DNA of 64,000 nucleotides from Pyrus communis (GCF_963583255.1 NC_084812.1:23040959-23104958); one strand, 5' to 3'; positions 33,952 to 46,264 are shown, counted from the first letter of the stretch. Translations and numbers: made by a program. The notes: a model not told the origin generated them from the sequence alone.

Positions 33952-35507
33952 CTAAGGCTAGAGTTACATAGTTAGGCCAAGCCTACTTCTCCAAACAATG
34001 GAATTTTAGGCCACTCCACGAAATTCAACAACCTTGGGTTCTGGACCACTCAACGGAATGCAACCAAATATGATAGCCTAGAAATGTACCATGTACAACC
34101 AATCATCATCACCTCTAGACTGCGTATGGTCCCCCATTGCGGATATACCAAGCAAGACCATAGGCATAAACTCGTCGTGCAGGCAGTGATCACCTATAAC
34201 TGATATACCAAGCATGATCACCCTGAATACATATGGTCCCCCATCAAGGATATACCAAGCAGGACCATCCATGTACCACAACTACGTGGTGCAATCTCAT
34301 CATCACACATTAAACATAATTATACGCATACCTACTATTGATTCCACATATCAACCAGCATCCAACTATATGGAGCACAACACAAGGAATTCCCTTAATT
34401 ACTAATTCTACTAAAAATCTAATAAAGTACCCAACTCATCTCCTGGCTTCCATCTTCATCTCATGCTAGGTAGTAATGCCAAGTTCACATAGGCATTCAG
34501 TTGGCAAGCATATCCAAATAATTATTAAACAATATTTAGATCCCATAATTGTCATAAAATTCATCATAATTATCATTCACATTATTAAAAAGTTAATCAA
34601 ACACATAAATATATCACAACATCACTACACAAGCTAAATCATAGTTAATTAGCATAGGTCTATGGCTAAATATATAAAATTCACATTTTCAAGGCCAATT
34701 TGGCTGGAAAACACCCTAAACTGGCCACGAACTGCTGGAATCCTAAGGTGGGTGTGCTTCGAATTCAGCTTCTAATCGACTCCGACGCCTCCAACATTGC
34801 TTGGGCTTTGTTCCTGGGGTTGAGGGGAGTCTTTTGGTGGTGGTCATGAACGGTGAAACTTGCCGGAGCCACCGGGAAAAAGGGATGAAGCCGCCGAAAC
34901 ACCCGTGGGTTTGTGGCTTCGAACTGGAAAAATGGGAAAGACATTGGGAAATCTAACACTACAAAGATCTATGGCTCATAAAGGGCTTTCCATGGACACC
35001 AAGATCACTCAAAACGGAGTTCGGATGAAGGAGATATGGCCGGGTCAAAATTAGAGTTTTGCGGGTCAAAAATGACCCAACTCGGGTCTCTCTCCCTTCC
35101 CCCTCCTTGCCCTCTTCTGATTGGGCTGTTTCCCCTCTCTTAAAAATCTGGTTGGTTCCCTTTTGTTTTTTTAAACTAACTTAACCTTTTAACCCACATG
35201 CGGGGATTAAATAATTCCCACAATCTATAGTTCACAATTTCAAACGTCTGTAACTATACCGTTATAATTCGGACTTGAAAACGGCTTTCGCCTATGCGTT
35301 CGTGGGTTCGAGATCTATTCGAAAACATTACTTGTGACTTCAAAAGGTCCATGAGTAAATAATAATTTTCCAAACTTCACTCTTCGTAACTAGTTTAATT
35401 GAAATCTAGTTTCATATAAATTAGTATACTTTCTCGAAAAATAATATAAAATCTCAATAATACAAATACGTAGATTATAACAGTGTAATCCAGAACGGGA
35501 TTTCACA
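33290..35507 (-). repeat. 5' LTR of the LARD-like element
   Basis: Begins TGTCACGCTCCGATCCCGAC and ends ACGGGATTTCACA (plus-strand reading), with the primer site just outside at the left. It is 2,218 bp, lacking about 385 bp found in the partner LTR at the junction near 34685. Its (AT)n tract (about 33901-33951) is longer than in the partner. Confidence 0.85.
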
Positions 35508-35512
35508 GGGGG

Positions 35513-35575
35513 ACACGGGGCTGAATGGACTGAGGGAAGGAGGGACACAACAACACGCAGTACCCCTATATAGAT

Positions 35576-35619
<44 letters not shown>

Positions 35620-36205
35620 TTTTATTTCTTTCAAACATCCGAAATGGCACCTTTTTATTTTAAAATTTTTAATTTTTTTTACCAGGACCAAAATGACATC
35701 GTTTTGGCTTGGATTTTTTTAAAAAAATAAATAAATAAAAACCCAAATCTACTGTTGCTGTACTCAGCAAAAATAGAAGGGTTGCATTAGTCGATTTTTC
35801 GGAGAGGGGAGGGGCTGAATCTAGCTCTCCAGTGGTGTTTTTCGGCGAGGGAAGTGGCAATCGCCACTCCTCGCCCTCAAGTGGCTTCACCACTATGTAT
35901 ATTTGTTTATTATTTCATCCTTATTTATAGAATATTGTTGTACTCTTATTTTCTTTTTAATTATTTACATAATTTTAGTTACACGCAATATTATTATTCT
36001 TAGACTCTTAGTTATATTAAGGTGAGGTGAGAGTCTCAACCTAAAACACAATGAACTAAAGAGAAAGAGTTATATAGCATGACAATCTACCACTTGATAA
36101 TTTACATTTTAATAGACCGTTATTTTATGAGAGTCTTGAGTTCTAATTTAGTCATAAACAGCTTTTGCTTTGTGTGTGTAGAAACATTGATGCATATATA
36201 TACAT
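35513..36205. other. Spacer with an (AT)n microsatellite
   Basis: A run of about 44 bases of alternating TA/GA-TA at 35571-35614 is the main feature. The remainder is AT-rich, with one GC-richer patch (35800-35890). No gene is supported. Confidence 0.5.
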
Positions 36206-36985
36206 GGTTTTAAAAAACGTTAGACGCTAGTCGGGTGGTGGACTGAAGCCTAACACCTAGGTAGACTACATGGATTTGTATTTTTTTAATAAATTTATTA
36301 TATAATATATAAATAAGTGCATGTTTACGTAAAAAATCATACATGTTAAAAAAAAAATACAAAATATACAAAAATAAATATTTATTATAATATATAAGTA
36401 TTGTATAAAGCTTAAGAGTTGTTTTAAGATCATAATTTTCAAATTATTATTGGGCCATATTTTCTTTGAAAAAAATGAAGATAGGCCTGCTAAAAATCTT
36501 TAAGAACTTGCCACTAAACTTTTAATTTAAAACACTTTATTAACCCAGTAAAGTTAGCCGCACCCACCCATTTTTCTCTTAATTCTCATATGTCGTTTCT
36601 CTCTTCTGTCTCCCTCCCTGTACAGACCAACGATCTCTCTCCCTCCTCCGCCATCCCTCTGCAGCAGATTGTTCTTTCTCTCTGCCTTCATATATCTCAT
36701 AGATCATTCTCTCTCTCTCCCCCCCCCTCTCTCTTTCTCTCTCAGTCTTTCCCTCCCTCTTATTCACTTAGATTTCATCGGGAAATCTAAGGTCGTGACT
36801 TGGTGCGACCAAGGCGGAAGGCGACCGAAGAACAGCGGTTAGGAGAGAAGGCTAGAAAAAATGATCGCTTTGACACTGCCTAGGCCACCTGGAGTGCTCC
36901 GGCGGGCGCCTAACACTTCCTTGCTTTTGTCCACCAATTGGCACCTAATCAAAGCGGCACTACCGCCTATGTCGATTTTTAGAAC
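36206..36985. mobile_element. Possible MITE or hAT end with weak inverted termini
   Basis: The left edge GGTTTTAAAAAACGTTAGACGC (split as GGTTTTAAAAAACG and TTAGACGC) and the right edge GCCTATGTCGATTTTTAGAAC form loose inverted repeats, with further inverted GCCTA./TAGGC motifs inside (36246-36262 and 36880-36915). Between them is a CT-rich block (36596-36760). The right edge coincides with the point where hAT transposase coding begins. No target duplication identified. Confidence 0.35.
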
Positions 36986-38846
36986 AATGCACAAAAACAA
37001 CACATTGAAACATTTGTGATTAAGCAAACCGATGAAGCTCGCATTAATTATCATACTTTATTAAGTGTCTCACTAGAGTGCACAAGATGGTTGTTGGGAC
37101 AAGGTTTTCCTTTTTCATGGCCATGATGAATCGTTAAAATCAAGCAATAGGGGTAATTATTTGGAGCTTACTTTCCAAGCATAATGAACAAGTTAGGAAG
37201 GTTGTGTTTGAGAATGCTCCCAAGAATCTTAAGTATAATTCTTCTGATATTCAAAAAGATCTTGTCTGTGCTTGTGCCATTGAATTTGTAGATGCAATCA
37301 CTAAAGATATGGAATGTGCATTTTTTTTCTCTTTTGGTTGTTGGAGCATGTGATTCTTCAACTAAAGAGCAAATGGCAGTGGTATTGCGTTATGTGAACA
37401 AAAAAGGAGAAGCAATTGAAAATTTTTTGGGTGTTCAACATGTCTCTTCGACAAACTAGTAGCTCGCTTGAAGAGGCCTTGAGAGATTATTTGCTACAAC
37501 AAATTTGAGTATGTCCAAGTTACGAGGACAAGGCTATGATGGAGCTAGTAATGTTAGAGGTGAGTTAACTGGTCTTAAAACAAAGATTTTGAACAAATAC
37601 CCTCAAGCATTTTATATTCATTGTTTTGCACACCAACTCCTACTAGCTCTTGTATTCGCGGCAAAGCAAAATGAGGATGTTGCCCATTTCTTCATCGATG
37701 CTAGTAGTTTGGTGAATCTTATTGGATCCTCATGTAAGCGTCGCGATGCATTTAGAGTGAAACAACAAGAACAAATTCAGAAAGCTCTTGATGAAACAAC
37801 AAGAACAAATTTAGAAAGCTCTTGATCTTGGTCATCTTGAAACTGGGAAAGGGTTAAATCAAGAAAGTAGTCTCATGTGTCCATGTGATACACTGTGGAA
37901 CTCTCATTATGGTACTATAATTAGTATTATTGTTATGTTTGAAGCCGTGGTGGAGGTGGTTGAATGGATTAAAAGTGATCAAAACCAAGATAATCTTGGT
38001 GAAGCAACTAGGTTATTCAAAGACATACAAACTTTTGATTTTGCGTTTTACCTTTTCTTGATAAGACGTATATTGGGAATTACAATTGAGTTATCACAAA
38101 CAATGCAAAAGAAAGATCAAGATATTATGAATGCGATGGTGTGAGTGGAAGTATGCAAGCAAATACTACAATCCTTGAGAGATGATGACTTTGGGGACTT
38201 GTTTCATGATGTAGAAAAATGTTGTAAGGAGCATGATATTATCATTTCTAACATGAAGGATTTGCATTTCGTACCTGGAAAATCAAGACGTAAAGCTCCA
38301 AAAATCACAAACTTCCATTACTATCGTGTGGACCTCTATTTTCAAGTCCTTGATATGCAACTAAAGGAATTGAATGAGCGTTTCAATAAGGTAAACACCA
38401 GGTTGCTTCTTTATATGGCATGTTTAAGTCCGGTGAATAATTTTGCATCTTTTGACAAAGCAAAATTGTTCGTTTAGCCCAACTTTATCCTTAAGATTTT
38501 GATCGTATGGACCTCATGAATCTTCCAATTCAACTTGACAATTACATTCATGATATGAAGATGCATAGTGAGTTTTCATCATTGGGAGGAATTAGTGATC
38601 TTGCAAAAAACCGGGAGATGTGAAAGCTATATGTTAGTGTATAAGCTTCTTACATTGGCTTTGGTGTTACCGGTTGCAACCGATTCGGTGGAGAGAGCTT
38701 TTTCTGCTATGAAGATTGTGAAAACACCATTGCATGGTTGAGTGATAGCATGGTTGTTTACATTGAGAGATGTATTTGCTTTTATTGATAATGAGCCTAT
38801 CATGCGACGTTTTCATGACATGAAACCTCACCAGCAACAATTGTAA
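36986..38846 (+). pseudogene. hAT transposase pseudogene, ZMYM1/DUF4371 type
   Basis: Islands of a plant hAT transposase of the kind often annotated as zinc finger MYM-type protein 1-like. 37075-37130: CTRWLLGQGFPFHGHDES. 37505-37825: KLRGQGYDGASNVRGEL followed by YIHCFAHQLLLALVFAAK and IGSSCKRRDAFR, the DUF4371 catalytic core including the GYDGASN signature. 37875-38477: middle region with CDTLWNSHYGTI and APKITNFHYYRVDLYFQVLD. 38630-38846: C-terminal dimerisation domain LALVLPVATDSVERAFSAMK to HDMKPHQQQL and a stop. About ten stops and frameshifts separate the pieces, and the N-terminal zinc finger is absent. The intact enzyme would cut and paste hAT DNA and make 8-bp target duplications. 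Confidence 0.9.
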
Positions 38847-38952
38847 TTTGTTTATATTGATTAATTATGGAAGACATTACTATATAAAAAAATTTAGTTG
38901 TTGCTATTTTTCTTTAACCTTGCACTCTTTTAAGTTCGTCCCTCCCCCCAAG

Positions 38953-38972
38953 AAATCCTGACTTCACCACTG
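38953..38972 (-). repeat. Right terminal inverted repeat of the hAT element
   Basis: The complement reads CAGTGGTGAAGTCAGGATTT, close to the CAGTGGCGGAGCCAGGA terminus typical of plant ZMYM1-like hAT elements. It lies 106 bases after the transposase stop. The matching left terminus was not found. Confidence 0.6.
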
Positions 38973-39614
38973 AATATATATATATATATTGATATGCACA
39001 CAACCATTAGGGGGAGAAACTAGCTAGTGTACACAATACAAAGTCAAAATCTGGAAACCCCTAATAAAACGAGCATGCATTTTATAGATTTCAAGACATC
39101 CATATACCTCACTTCGTGTTAACTGAGACTTAGATATGTCTTGCATTGTAATACTAATTCATTGTTGTGAGCCATGAGGTTTATAAAATATTGCAATTCT
39201 CGTGCTACTTGTTTCCATCAAGATAGAGAGATACACAGGCGAGCATGAGACAATTTGCATGCTGCTAAAGTGTCACTTAGAATCCAATACCTTCCACATT
39301 CTTCATGGATGGCAATACGTACACAACAACAATTGATGGCTGACCACAAAATTATAAATAGTTAATCTTACTCTGATAAGCAGGTTGATATATCACCAAA
39401 ACCTATAGTTATACATAGGGGAGTCTAAGTAACCCAAGGCTTCTTTACTTTTCGATGGCAAACAAAGCTCTACACGTCTAATATTGAATTAATAATCAAT
39501 ACATTAACCAGAATCAAAATCATGTACAAGTTTGCATTTGTTTTTCTAGGGATACAATTTCTATGATACGAATATCATCGAAAGAAATTAGAGGACTCAT
39601 ATGTATGTACTTAT
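38973..39614. other. AT-rich spacer
   Basis: Begins with a short (TA)n run (38975-38989) and then carries AT-rich sequence with no open frame of note, no repeat and no RNA gene. Confidence 0.5.
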
Positions 39615-39810
39615 TAAAGGAGATTTGAAAACTGAATTATAGTAGTTGAATTGTGTAAGCTCAACTTGATAATGAGTGAGTGTTCATTCATTCCTTTATA
39701 TAGAATTACAAATGATGAGGTTGTTACAATTGAAAGATAAAATACAAATATTTGAATTAGATATAAAAGTATTTGAAAGAATTGTGTAGATGATGGACTA
39801 TGTTGTTACA
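39615..39810 (-). repeat. 3' LTR of the minus-strand Copia element
   Basis: Minus-strand start TGTAACAACATAGTCCATC directly follows the pol stop; the end CTCCTTTA is fixed by comparison with the 5' LTR/primer-site junction at 44029. About 196 bp, with a minus-strand TATA-like TATATAAAGG (complement of about 39696-39705). Confidence 0.65.
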
Positions 39811-41580
39811 ATAGCAATGAGGAAGTTAAAGATGAGACTGAACTCTTTTGTTGCAAATTGCAGTGGGAAGATTTCATTTGAATTGGTGATGATGACGTGG
39901 ACTGATCTTTAAGGTTCGTAGAATTATCTAGAATAAGTTTATCACGGCCTCGCAAGCTGACAGGGCGTTGACGAACTGGAAGCTTGGAGATAAGATAATT
40001 GAAGCACATAGAGGATAAACCCTTTGTTAAAAAGTCAGCAACTTGATCTGTTGTAGCAACATAACCAACATTGATCTTCTTGAGAATTATCTTCTCCCTG
40101 ATATAATGATAATCTACTTCAACGTGGCGGATGTGGGCTTAGTAAACTGGGTTAAAAGTAGCAGCAATGGCATTGATACTGTCACACCAGAGACAAGGTG
40201 GTGGTAATGGCAGATGTAAGTCATGAAAAATATTGCAAAACCATGATAGATGTGCAGAGGTGTAGGCAAACTGACGATACTCAGCCTCTATGCTGGACCT
40301 TGACACACCATGTTGCTTTTTCGAACTCCAGGAAATTGAACTGTCCCTAAGAAATATGCAATGACCTTTAATGGATTGACGGTCATCGGGATCGCCGATG
40401 TAGTCAGCGTCAGCAAAAGAAGTGATCATGGATGCCTTTTAACTACCTTAAGATGCGTTTCACTGCAGCCCAATATGTAATAGTTGGAGAGTGCATGAAC
40501 TCGCACACTTAGTTGACAGCGTACGCAATATCAGGGCGTGTAAATAAGAGGTATTGGAGGGTACTCACGACACTACAAAAAGAAGTTCCATCCGAGAGAG
40601 CATCACCTTCGTATAAACTCAAACGTCGACCACTAGAAATTGACGTGGAAATTGTTTTGGCATCAATCATGTTGGTTTTCTTTAAAAGCTCCAAAATATA
40701 TTTTGATTGAGTGAGATACATAGCAGAAGATGTCCGTGAAACCTCCATGCCCAAGAAATAATGTAAAGGCCAAAGATCTTTCATTGCAAATCGATGTCCA
40801 AGCTATTTGATAAACTAAGACAACTGAGCACCGTTGTTCCCGGTGATTAAGATATCATCAAAATAAATTAGTAGATAAATGATTGTTGAGCCATCAAAAT
40901 ATGTGAAAAAGGATGAGTCAGCTTGGGAATATGTGAATCCCAAGTCTTCGAGTTTCTGGGAAAAACATTGGAACCAAGCACGGAGTGCTTGTTTCATACC
41001 ATATAAAGATCTTCGAAGACGACACATATATGAAGGGAACTGAAGATCGATGAACCCTGTAGGCTGCTGCATGTAAACTTCCTCATTCAAAGTCCCATGA
41101 AGGAAGCCATTTTGAACATCAAGTTATCGTATAGGCCACTGGAAGTGAAGAGAAATAGAAAGAATTAGATGAATGGTAGCATGAGTGACTACAAGACCGA
41201 AAGTCCCCCCAAAATCTATTCTCTCTTGCTGATGAAAACCATTAGCGACAAGTCTCGCTTTAAAACACTCAACTGAACCATCAAACTTCTTTTTTATGCA
41301 ATACACCTATTTATTTGGCAACACATTCATGGAAGGCTGATCGGGAACTAAAGTCCAAGTGCCAGTGCGCTGTCAAGCGTTGAATTCCTCTGACATTGCT
41401 TAGCGCCACTGGAGACTTATTTGCTTGTGAGAAACAAGTTGGCTCAACCAAAGAATTAGTAACATCACTGATACAAGCATACTTATGATTATGTTTTCGA
41501 ATGCTCTGTTGACCATGCGTGATCATGCGATGAGTGGACAGAGGATCGTGAGAAGGGACGTTGGCTATTCCAATATTCAT
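39806..41580 (-). pseudogene. Copia reverse transcriptase and RNase H relic
   Basis: 41306-41124: CIKKKFDGSVECFKARLVANGF (RT N-terminal side). 41090-40815: YMQQPTGFIDLQFPSYMCRL, SLYGMKQALRAWFQ, and the active-site motif in IYLLIYFDDILITGN (YFDD in place of the usual YVDD, both catalytic Asp kept). 40784-40509: HYFLGMEVSRT, then LYLTQ-like repeat and CSVVSTLQYLLFTRPDIAYAVN. 40429-40139: ADADYIGDPDDRQSIKGHCIF then SWSSKKQHGVSRSSIEAEYR (RNase H). 40130-39960: HYIREKIILKKINVGYV then TTDQVADFLTKGLS. Each block is intact over 60-100 residues, but they lie in different frames. Decay is milder than in the 1-3795 copies. Confidence 0.9.
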
Positions 41581-41597
41581 GGGATTAGATGTAGTGG

Positions 41598-42811
41598 TTA
41601 ATAGGGAATGGGTTCTTGGAGTAAAGGGAGGTAGGGTAAAAGTAGGAGAGGGTGGAGGGTGCAGTGGAGTTGAAATGGTGGCGGAGAAATGCGGTAAAGG
41701 TTGTAGTGGGATAGGATTAAGAGTGTTAGGGATAGGTTGAGGTTGACGATATTGAAAAGGACTGTGTCTGGGGCGCTGGTGGATAACAATGGTGGAGTAA
41801 CAAGTTCTTTATATGGAAAACTCTTTTCATTAAAAACAACACGACGAGACATGAAAAACTTCCATGTGGAAGGATCATAAGATTTGTATCCTTGATAAGT
41901 TAATGAATAACCTAAGAAAATACATTGTTTTGAATGAAACTGAAGTTTAGTATCAGTGTATGGACATAAATAGGGAAAACAAGCACAACCAAATACTTTG
42001 AGAAAATCATATTGTGGTGATTTGGAAGATAATTTTTGAAAGGGAGATATGTCATTCAAAATCTTGGTGGGAAGACTATTAATCAAATAGTTGGTAACAT
42101 GAAAAGCATCATCCCAAAAAGTTTGTGGAAGAGAAGCATGAGCAAGTAGGGTTAAACTAATTTCAACGAGATGACGATGCTTTCATTTCACGAGACCGTT
42201 TTGCTCAAAGAGCATGATGAACAAAGGTGTGAAAAACTTCAGATTTTAATTTTAAGGGATAGAACCATGCATACCGAGAAAAATCATCCACGAAAACAAC
42301 ATAGTACTTGTAACCATTAATTGAATATGAAGGAGAAATCCATACATCCGAATGTATTAATTCTAAAGGAAAAGACGACGTTGACGAGGACAAATGAAAA
42401 GGCAACTTATGGCTTTTGCCCAAAGGGCGTAATGAACAAAAGTCGTAGGTTGCAGTACCATGTAATGGTAATTTATTGTTGGAAATTAAACTACGTAAAA
42501 CAGAAAATGCAGGGTGACCTAGCCAAGAATGTCAAATAGCATATGATGCTCTAACACCAACAAATGTAGAGACTTCATTGTTGACCATATAACAACTTGA
42601 AAATAGATAAAGGCCATTTCTACTCCGGTCTTATAAAAGCATGATCCCCGTTTGAAGGTCCTAGACACGGTAGGAACTGGGAATATAAGGTTGGTGAACA
42701 ATTATTGTCCTTGGTGAATTGATTTAGGAAGATAACATTAGTTAAGGCATTAGGGCAATGAAAGGTGTTTAGGAGAGTAAAAGAGTGATTTGGTGTGTGA
42801 ATAAAGGACAT
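41598..42811 (-). pseudogene. Copia integrase relic
   Basis: 42811-42520 covers the pre-integrase region (TPNHSFTLLNTFHCPNALTN, then FLNQFTKDNNC). 42423-42205 reads GKSHKLPFHLSS, then ELIHSDVWISPSYSINGYKY and VVFVDDFSRYAWFYPLKLKSEV, the integrase core with catalytic Asp residues. A frameshift region follows near 42200-42090. 42086-41598 gives the C-terminal side: INSLPTKILNDISPFQ, VFGCACFPYLCPY, KQCIFLGYSLTYQGYKSYDP and SRRVVFNEKSFPY, a well-conserved Copia integrase C-terminal block. The proline-rich linker to RT comes next. Confidence 0.9.
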
Positions 42812-42826
42812 GCCAACCTGAGAAAT

Positions 42827-43971
42827 TTAGAAACCTGATCCATCAACCACTCCATTGACATTATCTGTACTAGTGTAAGGGCGTGGATTCAAAACCTGAT
42901 TCAAGTCACTAGTGATGTGTGCATTTGCACTAGAATCAAAGAGCCAATTTTGAAGACTAGTGGGAGAGGTAGACGCTGAAGTAGGTGCAACAGCAGCATA
43001 AGCTTGGAGACAAGGAGCCAAGACACGACCTTCATAGGCCATGTTCAGCATATTGAAACAATTAATGGCGGAATAATTGTGAAGATGATAGATTTGGTAC
43101 TGGATGCGACCACCATTTTGAGTTGGAGATGGATGAAAGAACACCATCATGAGCACATCTGGGTGGATGAGTAGGCTGGCCTTGACCCAAAGGGCGAGGA
43201 ACAAATTGACCACGCCACCGTTAAAGTGACCACGTCCACCCCTAGAAGCACCACGACCACGATAAGGGCCTGAGAGACCCCGTCCAGCAGTAAAGGCAGT
43301 GGGCCCGTTTTCGAACACAATGTGAAGTTTTTGACGTCTTTCTGCACCTAAAATGAGAGCCTCTAAGGCACTGTAAGTAATGGCCTCATCTCGTGCTTGA
43401 GCAGAAGCAATGATACTCTCATAAGCAAGGCCAACATTATTTAAAATAACGGCAACGAGATCAGAATCAGAGATAGGAAAACCAGAGAGGGGGAAAGTAT
43501 CAGCGAGAAAATGGATACGATCAAGAAACTCAACAATAGTCGAGTCACCACGATGGGTATTCATAAGCTCACTTCACAATTAAAGGACACAGCTAGTAGA
43601 TTAGGAAGCATAGCATTCATGTAAACAAGTCCATGTAGAATAAAAACTTGTCTTACCAATGAGAGATGCAAAGACAGTGGGATGAACTGAACTGTTGATC
43701 TATGAGAGAACCATGGCATCTTGCTGAACCCATGCATCGAATTCAAGGTTGACTTCATCAGTGATTTTTCCTTCATCATCCTTCAAGAAGGCAGGAGGAC
43801 ATTTGTTGGTTCCAATGACAAAATACACCATATTCCTGCTTCGAAGCAAGGGCAACATCTAGGCATGCCATAATGGATAGTTGGTACGATCCAGCTTTAT
43901 ATTTAGAAAGTTAAAAGCATTGGGAAGAGAGGGAGGGCAATGGGATTGGAAGAACTGGAACTTGACGCCAT
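42827..43971 (-). pseudogene. Copia gag and protease relic
   Basis: The ATG at 43971 opens MASSSSSSNPIALP followed by FLNIKLDRTNYPLWHA (Copia gag N-terminal domain). 43779-43561 and 43564-42827 continue with DEGKITDEVNLEFDAW, then HRGDSTIVEFLDRIHFLADT and a Gly/Arg-rich tract (RGRGASRGGRGHFNGG) where the zinc knuckle is expected. Near 42960-42920 the protease site reads WLFDSSANAHITSDL; the family has DSGA, so the catalytic Gly has become Ser. That change and the shifts make it inactive. Gag packages element RNA; the protease would cut the polyprotein. Confidence 0.88.
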
Positions 43972-44082
43972 TGGGGAAAACAAAAAATTTAAAGCTTTTG
44001 GTCGTTAGACTGTCAGCTTTAAGATACCATAAAGGAGATTTGAAAACTGAATTATAATAGTCGAATTGTGTAAGCTAACTTA

Positions 44083-45560
44083 AATTTCTGGGTATGCATG
44101 TCAATTAATCTTATCGGAGGAGGAAGGAGGCAATATGTATGAAACTCTTCTCTGTGAAAGGGAAGGAATGCCCTTGCTTCATAGTTGATTTATTTCCCAA
44201 ACCGAACTGATATCCCAAAATTCAGGAATACCAAAATTTTGGGTCGGTTTCAGATTTTAAAATCTCATCCCGAAAGGGATTGGTTCGGGAATCGAGCTTG
44301 GGCAGCCCTAGGTATTCCTCTTCACTTATAACTGAGAGGTCTTATCGATTATCGCTAAAGGTGAATTTAAACCACATTATTGTTAACCTATTGTGAGGAT
44401 AAGTTCAACCCCTCCTTTTAGTTAGATAATATCGTTTATTCGAAAAAAAAAAAAAAAAAAAAAAAAACTCTTGAGACTTTTCATGAACTGCCTCATGTTT
44501 TTTGTACAATATTTTTTATAGTGTGGGCGCGAAAATTGACATAAAATTGTGCTAAAGTGTATATGGAAGATCTCACTTTAAGAAATGCTCATTATCATTT
44601 CTTCTCCTAAACATATTAAGAGGGTTCCATTCTCTTATTTCCTCAACCACCTTATATTTTCACCCCTAATTAAAAATAGAAAGAGAACATTTTCACACCT
44701 ATGATTACTCCAACGTAACCTTAAAACTCCAATATTTTTTTTCCTTGAATCCACCCACTGTTCCCTTCATTAAACTCAATATTGACGAATTTATTGGTAA
44801 GTTGATCGTTTCTCAATTTCCCAACCTTTTAGATCTGTAAATTAAGCCTTCAAGCATCTAATTAAAACAAACAAATAAAACCAGATACAGTTAATATTTT
44901 GCTCTATGAAGACCAACTTTAGTAAGTTTTATTGTGGTTTATTAAACTCTTATCTCTCTGTATTCTTCGTCAATTTTGTCGATCAAATCAGAAAGCCCAT
45001 CTGAAGAGCACCCAAACTAGTATTCGTCCTACTGCAAACAAACCCAAAGTTTTAAGTTGTTCCACTTTTCCACTATTTACGTTTATACCATGAATCATTA
45101 CTTAAATTCAAAGAATTGCATAATATCTTTGCAAAATCAAAGTTCTCTTCAATATGAGATATGATATGAGCTGCAAACACCGAAAGGGAGCAACAACTTA
45201 AATCATATGCATCTTTCACTTGGTTTTGAGTCCGGTTGTAAGGAGTGGTAGTGAGCTGGAGAGAGACAAGAAGAGGCGGGGCCACCTATGTCACTCTAGT
45301 TCTAAAACAAAAACACTTTCTGTTTATTTTGTTTATGTCCTATGTAAGTTTGTAATTGGGTAAACTTGTCATTAAAACCTTCATTAAAAAGTCGGTGAGA
45401 TAATAAGACAATGGGGTGGATGTGTCACTCTATATTTAAATTGTGTTTAGTTAGCACAAATAGGACTCTTTAGTATTGACAAAATTTTTTGTTAAGAGTT
45501 TTAATTTTCAAAGAAGATAATAGAAAACTAACAAATTATTTAAATCCTTCTGTTTTACTT
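44083..45560. other. Spacer; one hAT-like end near 44190-44315
   Basis: At 44190-44315 CCCAAACCGAAC, AAAATTTTGGG.CGG and GGTTCGGGAATCGAGCTTGGGCAGCCCTA resemble the CCCGAA-rich subterminal arm and TAGGGCTG terminus of the Pack-hAT at 21643-22702, but only one end is present. An A run of about 25 lies at 44443-44467. No supported gene. Confidence 0.4.
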
Positions 45561-46210
45561 TGGCAAGCAGTAATGGGCGGTTAAGAGTACGTCCACCAGT
45601 TGGTGGAAAGTAAGGGAAAGGGATCAAAAGATGTCTTCCAACCCAAAAAGTCATCTCCATCGGCCCAAATTGACAAGGGCAATTGATGGGTCAAGCACTG
45701 TCCGTTCAAAAGCCGAAGAAAAATAAGACCGACCTTGCAAAACGGGCAAGCTGACACCGGCCACTATTTTAATTTTTTTTTTTCTCTTAGAAGCGTGTAA
45801 CACACGCTCGAAAATAGATGCGTGGCTAACAATAGCTGTAGGGGTGGGCCTCGCTGCAGCAAAGCCCCAGCGGCTTTTTGGTGTGGCTTGTTGTGAGCCG
45901 TTAGATTTTTAACAGGAAAAAATTAAAATGTCACCGTTGAGACACGTGGTGCGTTCTGGTGTATCCGTTTTCACATCATTTTGAAAATTAATGGTCAAGA
46001 TTAATCCAACGGAAAAAAAAAAAATTTAAAACAGAAAAAAAAATGATAGAAAAAAAAAATTAGGCCATACGTTGGATGTCCTAGCACCATGCATTGGATG
46101 CCCCAAGTTGTGGGCTACTGAGAATAATATTGTTGTGATATTGTACTACCTTGTAGCGTTGTGATTTTGTTTTTTATTTGAAATAAATGATTGAAAATAG
46201 ACAATCATTT
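45561..46210. other. Spacer, GC-richer non-coding patch
   Basis: Sequence at 45600-45960 has higher GC and a small palindrome AGCGTGTAACACACGCT (45791-45807), then A-rich DNA. No reading frame or RNA gene is supported. It may be non-autonomous transposon debris (inference). Confidence 0.35.
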
Positions 46211-46264
46211 CATTTTCATGGAACAAATTTACAAAGCATAAAAAAACTCTTACCCTTTTCAAAC

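Larger units (their letters stand above)
27917..35507 (-). mobile_element. Non-autonomous LTR element (LARD-like) with Tekay-type signals
   Basis: On the minus strand: 5' LTR 35507-33290, primer site TGGTATCAGAGC (complement of 33270-33281) eight bases after the LTR, an internal region of 2.8 kb, the signature TTTTGAGGACGAAATTT (complement of 30520-30536), a purine tract AAGGGGAAAAGAA, and the 3' LTR 30491-27917. Possible target duplication GGGGG (27914-27918, overlapping a damaged LTR end, and 35508-35512). The internal region has no recognisable gag or pol, so it would have relied on a related autonomous gypsy element. Confidence 0.85.
39615..44082 (-). mobile_element. Copia retrotransposon, near full length, decayed
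   Basis: Minus-strand order: truncated 5' LTR (44082-44030), primer site TGGTATC (complement of 44022-44028), gag, protease, integrase, RT, RNase H and 3' LTR (39810-39615). The 50-bp remnant of the 5' LTR (TAAAGGAGATTTGAAAACTG, AATTGTGTAAGCT in plus reading) matches the start of the 3' LTR. The single gag-pol frame from the ATG at 43971 to the stop at 39806 spans about 4.17 kb (about 1,390 codons), the usual Copia size, but is cut by many stops and shifts. Confidence 0.9.
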
